From Bacteroidota bacterium (GTDB taxonomy: Bacteria > Bacteroidota > Bacteroidia > Bacteroidales > Cfx3-03): 6,204 nucleotides of DNA. The notes below the pieces were generated by a model. That model saw only the letters and a program-made list of their open reading frames with translations. It had not been told where the DNA came from and searched no databases. Position 1 is the first letter of the stretch, and each line of letters starts with the position of its first letter. Of the stretch, positions 1-5,317 are shown piece by piece. The translations under genes and the position numbers were made by a program. The stretch spans positions 1-6,204 of the forward strand of contig JAUZOX010000174.1 in the NCBI GenBank assembly GCA_030706265.1, read 5' to 3'.

Positions 1-1830
1 CAGCTTATTCTTCTTATAATCGTTTTGATGATCACAGGTGATTTTGCACTTGCACAGATAAATCCTGTTAAAAATGATTCCAACCGGCTTTATCAGCACA
101 TCGAAACCTATTCGAAGAGAAGCAAGTTTACAAAGTTTATATATGGACTGTTCTTTACCCCGGTGGCAAAACCCGTGTTACCGAAGAAAGGGACAAAGAA
201 GGAGAACAGGACACTGGTACAGGAGCATTACAGGGCATTTGAAGGAAAAGTGATCCGGCAGATAAACATTGAGACGCTGGAACCGTTTGGTTATTCAGTA
301 AATGATACCGGAGTAGTGGCCCAAAACTTTTTATATAAGACAGCAAATAGTTTGCATGTGACTACACAACATATTACAATCCGAGACCTGATGCTGATCC
401 ATCGTAATCAGATTTTTGATTCGCTTCTGGTAAAAGAATCGGAACGGCTCTTGCGCAGCAGAGGCTACATAACCGATGTCGCGTTCAAAGTAAAAGAGAG
501 TCCGGCAAGCAACGACTCGGTGGATATTGACATACGCGTGTTGGATAGCTGGAGCATTGTGCCTAAGGTGTTCGTTGCGCCATCACGCTATATGGTCGGC
601 TTATCGGATCAAAATTTTTTGGGATTTGGCCATGCGTTTCAGAATGAATTTGACCGGAATCTATCATCCGGAATCAATGCCTTTACCACGAACTATGACA
701 TGCAAAACATATGGAATACTTATATCAATGCAACCTTGCATTATGGAGCAGACGGATATCACAACCTGAACAGGAGTGTGACTATTGACCGTCCGTTTTA
801 TTCTCCGGTTGCCCAATGGGCGGGTGGGGTTTATCTGGCCACCGAACTGAAAAAGGATTCTCTGAAAGTGGCGAATACGGGTTACGTTCCGTTGAATTTA
901 AAACTGGATACCCAGGATTATTGGTTAGCAAAGGCATTCAGGCTTTTGAAAGGAAACAATGAAAATGAGCGGACGACCAATTTGATTCTGGCTTTGCGAT
1001 ACTTACAGGTTCGTTATGATGAAAAACCGCTGGAAAGGTATGATCCTTTGCAAGTATACTCCAATGAGGATTTTGTTCTTTCTGGATTGGGAATATCGAC
1101 CCGAAGGTATGTAAAGGACCGGTACGTTTATAATTATGGTATCAACGAGGAAATACCGGTTGGAAGAGTCTATGGACTGACGGCGGGATACCAGATAAAA
1201 AACAATGTGGTGAGGCCCTATTGGGGTGTTCAGGTTTCGTTTGGCGATTACAACTCCTGGGGGTATCTGAGTTCCGACTTTGAATTCGGAACTTTTGTTC
1301 ATGCCTCAAAGACCGAACAGGGGGTGCTTTCGATAGGGGTGAATTATTTCACCCGTTTATTTGAAATCGGTCAATGGAAATTCAGACAATTTGTAAAGCC
1401 GCAACTGACCCTCGGCATCAACCGGTTTTACAATGACAGTCTGACTTTGAAAGATGGTTATGGATTGAACGGCTTTAACAGTTCGTCCTTATCGGGGACT
1501 AAACGTTTGTTGTTTTCGGTACAGACGCAATCCTATGCACCCTGGAACCTGCTCGGCTTTCGATTTGGGCCCTATTTGATATATTCGTTGGGGATGCTGG
1601 GCGATGGCTCAAAAGGCTTCAGAAACAGTAAAGTATATTCCCAAATCGGATTGGGGGTATTGATTAAAAACGAGAACATGGTAATCAATACCTTTCAAAT
1701 TTCCATTTCCTTTTATCCTTCAATACCCGGAAGTGGAAATGATATTTTCAAATTTAACTCATACAATACGAGTGATTTTGGCTTAAGGGATTTTGAATTT
1801 GGAAAACCGGCAGCAATATCATTTCAATAA
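1..1830 (+). CDS. Outer-membrane beta-barrel protein with POTRA-like domain, Omp85 (BamA/TamA)-like; 5' end outside window
   Basis: The reading frame is open from base 1 and its start lies left of the window. The first codons read QLILLIIVLMITG-DFALA, a signal-peptide hydrophobic core with a likely cleavage site ALA|Q near base 54, so the ATG at 28 (or TTG at 25) is inside the signal peptide and is not the true start. Residues below are counted from the TTG at 25. A POTRA-like domain spans about 75-175: alternating strand residues, then E-S-E-R-L-L-R-S-R-G-Y-I-T-D-V and a final strand ending VLDSW. From about 180 the protein has alternating hydrophobic/polar strands and aromatic girdles typical of a barrel, opening with LSDQNFLGFG, a D15/BamA-like first-strand pattern. 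LNGF at 481-484 sits where Omp85 proteins have VRGF/Y. The last strand is near 555-565, followed by a ~35-residue tail. Omp85 proteins insert or export proteins across the outer membrane; the exact role here is unknown. The family call is inferred from motifs. Confidence 0.75.
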   Translation, partial: QLILLIIVLMITGDFALAQINPVKNDSNRLYQHIETYSKRSKFTKFIYGLFFTPVAKPVLPKKGTKKENRTLVQEHYRAFEGKVIRQINIETLEPFGYSVNDTGVVAQNFLYKTANSLHVTTQHITIRDLMLIHRNQIFDSLLVKESERLLRSRGYITDVAFKVKESPASNDSVDIDIRVLDSWSIVPKVFVAPSRYMVGLSDQNFLGFGHAFQNEFDRNLSSGINAFTTNYDMQNIWNTYINATLHYGADGYHNLNRSVTIDRPFYSPVAQWAGGVYLATELKKDSLKVANTGYVPLNLKLDTQDYWLAKAFRLLKGNNENERTTNLILALRYLQVRYDEKPLERYDPLQVYSNEDFVLSGLGISTRRYVKDRYVYNYGINEEIPVGRVYGLTAGYQIKNNVVRPYWGVQVSFGDYNSWGYLSSDFEFGTFVHASKTEQGVLSIGVNYFTRLFEIGQWKFRQFVKPQLTLGINRFYNDSLTLKDGYGLNGFNSSSLSGTKRLLFSVQTQSYAPWNLLGFRFGPYLIYSLGMLGDGSKGFRNSKVYSQIGLGVLIKNENMVINTFQISISFYPSIPGSGNDIFKFNSYNTSDFGLRDFEFGKPAAISFQ

Positions 1831-1899
1831 AATCAAATATTACACATTTTATAAAATTATTACATTCGCAATGTATATTAACTTAAAAACTTTATTATT

Positions 1900-2097
1900 A
1901 TGTCAATTAAAAGAGTATGGCTTGATGAGAGTGAAAATGAATGCATCTCATGCAGCGCTTGTGAAGATATTTGTCCTGAAGTATTCTCTGTTCCGGATAA
2001 AATGGTCGTGAAATCAGGCGTGGATTACAGCAAGTATGAAGCAGAAATTATGGATGCGGCTGAGAATTGTCCGGTTGAAGTTATCAAATACGAATAA
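1900..2097 (+). CDS. Single-cluster [4Fe-4S] ferredoxin
   Basis: A 65-residue acidic soluble protein and probable low-potential electron carrier. The cysteines are C15-x2-C18-x2-C21-x3-C25-P, then C57-P. By comparison with monocluster ferredoxins (Desulfovibrio gigas FdII, Thermotoga maritima Fd), C15, C18, C21 and C57 should bind one [4Fe-4S] cluster; the second CxxCxxC motif of dicluster ferredoxins is absent. In those relatives the Cys at the C25 position forms a disulfide with a Cys about 23 residues later, but no such residue exists here, so C25 looks unpaired. The ATG at 1900 follows a 69-nt AT-rich gap after the barrel gene and has no Shine-Dalgarno, as is normal in Bacteroidota. The element TACATTCG (1861-1868) is one mismatch from the -7 box TAnnTTTG but has no -33 partner at the right distance, so the promoter is uncertain. 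The partner enzyme is unknown; the oxidoreductase at the right end is a conceivable donor (inference). Confidence 0.9.
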   Translation: MSIKRVWLDESENECISCSACEDICPEVFSVPDKMVVKSGVDYSKYEAEIMDAAENCPVEVIKYE

Positions 2098-2118
2098 CGA
2101 TTACCGACTGTTATTCGT
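2090..2118. terminator. Possible bidirectional hairpin between convergent genes
   Basis: A perfect 9-bp inverted repeat (ACGAATAAC at 2090-2098, GTTATTCGT at 2110-2118) encloses an 11-nt loop. The ferredoxin stop (TAA, 2095-2097) lies in the left arm and the esterase stop (TAA on the minus strand, 2101-2103) lies in the loop, so the hairpin would end both transcripts. The stem is AT-rich and neither side has a clear U-tract, so classical intrinsic termination is not certain; it may instead act as an mRNA 3'-end stabiliser. Confidence 0.5.
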
Positions 2119-2958
2119 TAACAGGAAAGTCGCAGGAATATGAAAACGTTGCTGCCAGGATAATTCCGAGTGATCATGGCCTTCAAAAATTCTGGAGGTC
2201 CATGATTGCTCCGAATAACCCTTTTCTAACAAGACCCGGTCGACTTGTGACTGGAAAAATGGATACAAGCTGTCCAGCATTTCGGTGCCATGGTCAAAAT
2301 AGATCCGGTGTGTCGATGGTGGCGGTAATTTGACCTTCAGATAGCTGATTATGATATTGAACAACCGGGGATCCGATTGCATGATGCCTAATGGCCAGTG
2401 GGTCGATAAGCAGGCTGCCCCTCCGAATATATCTGGGTATTCACATAGCGCATAGACCGATATGAGTCCCCCCATGCTTGAACCTGCAATGAAGGTATGA
2501 TCCCTGTCGCTTAACGTACTGAATGTGGCGTCAATAAACGGTTTCAATTCCAGTACCAGGAACTTTAGATATTCTTCGGAAATGGAGTTATTCATGACTT
2601 CATGGAACATGATATCCCCGTTTGGAGGAACATGGTCGCGAAAGGGTTTATAGGGGGTGAATTCCTGAAACCGCTTTTCGGTATTCCATATGCCTACCAC
2701 AATGCACGGCCTGATTTTATGATGCCGGATCAGATCGGAAAGGGTGATATCCACTTTCCATGAAATCGGCTGAAAGGGATCTGCCGATTCAAAAATATTC
2801 TGGCCATCATGCATGTATAGGACGGCATATGAATTGCGCGGATGATAATGATCAGGTAACCAAACATCTATATTCCGGGCTTGTACATATAGCGACCTGA
2901 AATCATTAAAACGCCGTATTGTCCCATGATTGTTTTCAGGCTGACCAATTCCATGCAT
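2101..2958 (-). CDS. Putative esterase, alpha/beta hydrolase (esterase D / Fes-like, PF00756 type)
   Basis: A 285-residue protein with no signal peptide, so probably cytoplasmic. It shows the hallmarks of the putative-esterase family that includes esterase D, enterochelin esterase and carbohydrate acetyl/feruloyl esterases. They are a strand plus oxyanion-region motif YAVLYMHDGQNIF (44-56), the nucleophile elbow GSSMGG (159-164) with Ser161, a likely acid in YFDHGTE (Asp222), and a C-terminal GHDHSELSW (260-268) in which His263 fits the usual H-x-E-x-x-W pattern. The length is about that of a single-domain member. The start at 2958 is the ATG that opens the frame and leaves a normal N-terminus before the conserved core. 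It is convergent with the ferredoxin (3 bp between stops) and divergent from the antiporter, so it is probably transcribed alone. The natural ester substrate cannot be deduced; there are no neighbouring siderophore or polysaccharide genes to guide it. Confidence 0.85.
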   Translation of the reverse strand: MHGIGQPENNHGTIRRFNDFRSLYVQARNIDVWLPDHYHPRNSYAVLYMHDGQNIFESADPFQPISWKVDITLSDLIRHHKIRPCIVVGIWNTEKRFQEFTPYKPFRDHVPPNGDIMFHEVMNNSISEEYLKFLVLELKPFIDATFSTLSDRDHTFIAGSSMGGLISVYALCEYPDIFGGAACLSTHWPLGIMQSDPRLFNIIISYLKVKLPPPSTHRIYFDHGTEMLDSLYPFFQSQVDRVLLEKGYSEQSWTSRIFEGHDHSELSWQQRFHIPATFLLTNNSR

Positions 2959-3034
2959 TACAAATGACGATGATTTTTGAATAAAAGTAAGGTTTTTTTG
3001 AGCAAAATATTCATCTTCAGGATTTCATCTGTAA

Positions 3035-3068
3035 ATAATTTGAATAAATAGGTCGGATGGAACTCGCA
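3035..3068 (+). repeat. Direct repeat copy 1 (54-bp spacing)
   Basis: This copy aligns without gaps to 3089-3122, with 28 of 34 positions identical. The GC-richer core (3045-3068 against 3099-3122) matches at 21 of 24 positions, and its three differences (3056, 3059, 3062) are exactly 3 nt apart. The flanking sequence does not align. I do not recognise the element. Confidence 0.7.
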
Positions 3069-3088
3069 TTGAAGATTTTTATACGATT

Positions 3089-3122
3089 ATTATTTTATTA
3101 AATAGGTCGTATAGAGCTCGCA
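3089..3122 (+). repeat. Direct repeat copy 2 (54-bp spacing)
   Basis: Second copy of the element at 3035-3068. This copy contains GAGCTC (3114-3119), and its TCGTAT (3107-3112) is complementary to ATACGA (3081-3086) in the spacer, giving a 6-bp inverted repeat. It ends four bases before the ATG of a weak 39-codon ORF and about 114 bp upstream of the antiporter -33 box. Confidence 0.7.
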
Positions 3123-3125
3123 AGT

Positions 3126-3245
3126 ATGCTTGGTTCATTGGCGTTTGTGTTTTCAAACATGCTCGTTTCATGGTCTTTTGTTTTTATACCGGTAAGTTTA
3201 ACCTGGAATAATGATGTGGGGCTAAGTGAACAATCCTTGGTTTAG
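3126..3245 (+). CDS. Possible 39-residue hydrophobic small protein (weak)
   Basis: An ATG at 3126 opens 39 codons ending at TAG 3243-3245. The product is strongly hydrophobic over residues 4-26 (SLAFVFSNMLVSWSFVFIPV and onward), enough for one membrane helix, followed by a short polar tail WNNDVGLSEQSLV. There is no in-frame start further upstream before the TAA at 3099-3101. Against it: T-rich DNA readily gives hydrophobic translations, no promoter or ribosome-binding feature is visible upstream, and its 3' end overlaps the antiporter's predicted -33 box, so it would not share that transcript. I do not recognise any homologue. Confidence 0.15.
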   Translation: MLGSLAFVFSNMLVSWSFVFIPVSLTWNNDVGLSEQSLV

Positions 3246-3268
3246 TTTAATTTATTTATGTATATTTG
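3236..3268 (+). promoter_or_regulatory. Bacteroidota-type promoter for the antiporter gene
   Basis: The sequence TATATTTG (3261-3268) matches the Bacteroidota -7 consensus TAnnTTTG exactly, and CTTG (3236-3239) matches the -33 TTTG box at three of four positions with a 21-bp spacer, inside the usual 19-21 bp range. Transcription would begin around 3274-3276, giving a leader of about 85 nt before the ATG at 3359. The match rests on consensus only. Confidence 0.6.
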
Positions 3269-3358
3269 AAATATGAGTAGTATCAACATTATGATCTGAT
3301 GAAGCGTTATAATGACGGATTCTATTTATTAAACTTGTTTAAACTTTTACCTCCCTAA

Positions 3359-4855
3359 ATGACGTTGTCGAGTGGAAATATATTGTTGATTGGTTCAGTA
3401 TTGTTGATCCTCAGTGTTCTGACCACCAAAACCTCAAGTCGGTTTGGTATCCCGACGTTGTTACTGTTTTTGGTTGTGGGGATGTTAGCCGGTGCCGAAG
3501 GTCCGGGTGGCATCATTTTCTACGATCCCAAATCAGTGCAGTTTATAGGTTCCCTGTCCCTTTGTTTTATCCTTTTCTCCGGTGGGCTTGATTCCAGGCT
3601 AAAGGATATCCAGCCGATCCTGTGGCCGGGTATCATGTTATCCACGGTCGGGATCATCATTTCAGCTGCCCTGGTGGGCGTTTTTGCAATGATGGTAGCC
3701 GGATTTACCCTGATAGAAGGCCTTCTGCTGGGAGCCATCGTATCGTCGACCGATGCTGCGGCTGTGTTCTCCATCATCCGTTCCATGGGGATGGGTCTAA
3801 AGGGGAAGCTTCGACCATTGCTGGAATTTGAGAGTGGGAGTAATGACCCAATGGCTTATCTTTTGACCATAGCGTTTATGTACCTGCTGCTTCATCCGGG
3901 GGCCTCTGTTGTACATTTGATCCCGTTGTTTTTTAAACAGATGTTGTGGGGGGCTGTCATTGGCTTTGGAATGGGGAAAGTGATGCATTATGTCTTTTTC
4001 CGGATCAGGTTGGAGGTTGACGGTTTATATTCCGTGCTGCTCATTGCCATGGTCCTCTTTACTTATTCGATATCGGATTATATCGGGGGCAACAGTTTTC
4101 TTTCGGTTTATATTGCTGCCTTTGTTCTGGGAAATAAGGATTTTCTGCATAAACGGAGTTTGACCAAGCACTTTGAAGGCACAGCCTGGCTGATGCAAAT
4201 CGTACTCTTTTTGACGCTGGGTCTCCTTGTGAATCCAAGCCAGATATGGCCACTGGCCGGCATCGGTATCCTGATTTCACTTTTCCTGATCTTTGTCGCG
4301 CGTCCGCTGAGCGTTCATTTCTGCCTCCGTATCTTTGGAATTAATCATCGTACCCGTGCCTTTGTCTCCTGGGTTGGCTTGCGAGGTGCAGTCCCCATTG
4401 TTTTTGCCACCTATCCGTTGACTGCTCATATCGCAAAAGCTTCTATGATCTTCAACCTGGTGTTTTTTATCACCATCACTTCTGTGTTAGTTCAGGGTAC
4501 GACAATGCCGATGATTGCCAGATGGCTGCATTTGCTGGTTCCCGATAAATCGAGGAAGAAGTCGTTGCTGGACAAGGAACTGGCCAGTAAAATAAAGTCG
4601 CTGGTCGTAGAATTTGAAGTCTTACCCGGATTCATTTGCATCGGCAAGCCTATTGCCGAGATAGGGATTCCGCACAATACCATGATCGTAATGGTCAATC
4701 GCAGCGATGTCCTGATTACCCCTGATAATATCGCATTTATTGAACCCTATGATAAATTAATGATTATGGCCGAAAATAAGGAGTTGCTCGAAGATATTTA
4801 CCGTAATCTGAGCATCGGAAAACGTCATGAAAAACCAGTTCCATCTCCGTTTTGA
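3359..4855 (+). CDS. nhaP2: K+/H+ (or Na+/H+) antiporter, CPA1 family, NhaP2/CvrA type with TrkA_C domain
   Basis: A 498-residue inner-membrane protein that exchanges monovalent cations for protons. Residues 1-395 form about a dozen hydrophobic helices of a Na_H_Exchanger domain. Family landmarks are SSTDAAAV (129-136, Asp132), ESGSNDP (158-164, with the ion-binding Asn162-Asp163 pair) and GLRGAVP (340-346, Arg342). After a basic linker (KSRKKS, 397-402), residues about 410-485 form a soluble TrkA_C/RCK_C-like domain that usually senses a nucleotide or ion and gates transport. Proteobacterial NhaP2/CvrA is longer (about 575 residues) because of an additional CorC/HlyC domain, which is absent here. 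The start is secure: the codon just before the ATG is an in-frame TAA (3356-3358). No Shine-Dalgarno is present; the bases before the start read CCTCCC, which is not purine-rich. It is probably monocistronic, driven by the promoter at 3236-3268. The preference for K+ over Na+ is inferred from NhaP2 similarity. Confidence 0.9.
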   Translation: MTLSSGNILLIGSVLLILSVLTTKTSSRFGIPTLLLFLVVGMLAGAEGPGGIIFYDPKSVQFIGSLSLCFILFSGGLDSRLKDIQPILWPGIMLSTVGIIISAALVGVFAMMVAGFTLIEGLLLGAIVSSTDAAAVFSIIRSMGMGLKGKLRPLLEFESGSNDPMAYLLTIAFMYLLLHPGASVVHLIPLFFKQMLWGAVIGFGMGKVMHYVFFRIRLEVDGLYSVLLIAMVLFTYSISDYIGGNSFLSVYIAAFVLGNKDFLHKRSLTKHFEGTAWLMQIVLFLTLGLLVNPSQIWPLAGIGILISLFLIFVARPLSVHFCLRIFGINHRTRAFVSWVGLRGAVPIVFATYPLTAHIAKASMIFNLVFFITITSVLVQGTTMPMIARWLHLLVPDKSRKKSLLDKELASKIKSLVVEFEVLPGFICIGKPIAEIGIPHNTMIVMVNRSDVLITPDNIAFIEPYDKLMIMAENKELLEDIYRNLSIGKRHEKPVPSPF

Positions 4856-5007
4856 TACCAGTACCCATTTTTTATTGGTAAATTGATGAAAATCATGATT
4901 TAATAAATGATATTCAGTTATATGTATTGTGTTATTTATAATAAATATAAATTATCGGGAGCGAAAAGATAATAATAGAGAAAAAGGTACTTGTCTATTA
5001 AAAAGAT

Positions 5008-5015
5008 TATCTTCG
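5008..5015 (+). promoter_or_regulatory. Possible -7 element for the oxidoreductase operon
   Basis: The sequence TATCTTCG is one base away from TAnnTTTG and lies 51 nt upstream of the delta-subunit ATG, a reasonable leader length. The nearest upstream TTG (4991-4993) is only 14 bp away instead of 19-21, so the -33 box is unconvincing. The rest of the 211-nt spacer (4856-5066) is AT-rich, and no strong terminator for the antiporter gene is visible. Confidence 0.3.
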
Positions 5016-5066
5016 CAGAATAGAATTAAAAATTTGTTAAAAAATACTTCATAAAAACTATCTGCT

Positions 5067-5294
5067 ATGGCAAAGATAAAAGGTAGCATTAAGATTGACA
5101 AAGAGAGATGCAAAGGTTGCGAAGTATGCGTACAGGCATGTCCTCAATCTGTGATTGCATTATCTGTCAATGTAAACGGAAAAGGATACCACTATGCCGA
5201 GACGGTCAATGATGAGTGCATTGGTTGTGCCAATTGTGCAATTGTTTGCCCCGACGGTGTGATTTCTGTTTACAAAGTAAAACTTAACAATTAA
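5067..5294 (+). CDS. 2-oxoacid:ferredoxin oxidoreductase, delta (ferredoxin-like, 2x[4Fe-4S]) subunit
   Basis: A 75-residue dicluster ferredoxin-like protein. It has two CxxCxxCxxxCP motifs: C15, C18, C21, C25 and C51, C54, C57, C61. By the usual crossed arrangement, C15/C18/C21/C61 bind one cluster and C25/C51/C54/C57 bind the other. Such proteins are the electron-transfer subunit of four-subunit 2-oxoacid oxidoreductases (POR, VOR, KOR), passing electrons from the TPP subunit to soluble ferredoxin. This assignment rests mainly on position: the alpha-subunit gene begins 23 nt downstream on the same strand, and this delta-then-alpha order is common in Bacteroidales. The start ATG at 5067 follows an A-rich leader with no Shine-Dalgarno. 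Names such as korD or vorD are used inconsistently, so no symbol is given. A free-standing 2[4Fe-4S] ferredoxin is the alternative, but less likely. Confidence 0.85.
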   Translation: MAKIKGSIKIDKERCKGCEVCVQACPQSVIALSVNVNGKGYHYAETVNDECIGCANCAIVCPDGVISVYKVKLNN

Positions 5295-5317
5295 TCTAAA
5301 AATACTTTCCTAAAACA

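Larger units (their letters stand above)
2959..3358. other. 400-bp divergent intergenic region
   Basis: This stretch separates the 5' ends of the esterase (minus) and the antiporter (plus). It is AT-rich and holds, left to right: a short esterase leader with no convincing promoter (TACTTTTA on the minus strand at 2989-2982 is one mismatch from TAnnTTTG but has no -33 box at 19-21 bp); two copies of a direct repeat (3035-3068, 3089-3122); a weak 39-codon ORF (3126-3245); a good Bacteroidota promoter (3236-3268); and an antiporter leader of roughly 85 nt with two tiny upstream ORFs (ATG at 3291 and at 3312). I see no tRNA-like or known riboswitch-like fold. Confidence 0.6.

Noticed and set aside
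1003..1302. 99-codon minus-strand open frame inside the barrel gene
   Set aside because: It is fully antisense to a convincing coding region, has no recognisable motif, and is explained as a shadow frame.
1861..1868. TACATTCG as a -7 box for the small ferredoxin
   Set aside because: It has one mismatch to TAnnTTTG and no TTTG-like element 19-21 bp upstream, so it is too weak to list as a promoter.
1793..2011. 72-codon plus-strand frame bridging the barrel gene and the ferredoxin
   Set aside because: It overlaps both real genes out of frame, and the ferredoxin frame carries the diagnostic cysteine motif.
2982..2989. Minus-strand TACTTTTA as a -7 box for the esterase
   Set aside because: It has one mismatch, and the nearest TTTG (3003-3006 on the minus strand) is only about 13 bp away instead of 19-21.
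3337..3344. GTTTAAAC palindrome in the antiporter leader
   Set aside because: An 8-bp AT-rich palindrome is common by chance; it was mentioned only as part of the leader's weak structure.
4856..4880. Possible antiporter terminator: TACCA (4856-4860) with TGGTA (4876-4880)
   Set aside because: The stem has only 5 bp and the T-run is in the loop instead of after the stem.
4890..4901. Perfect 12-bp palindrome AAATCATGATTT downstream of the antiporter gene
   Set aside because: A 12-bp palindrome is expected about once or more by chance in a window of this size, and it lies in AT-rich DNA with no partner site or clear role.
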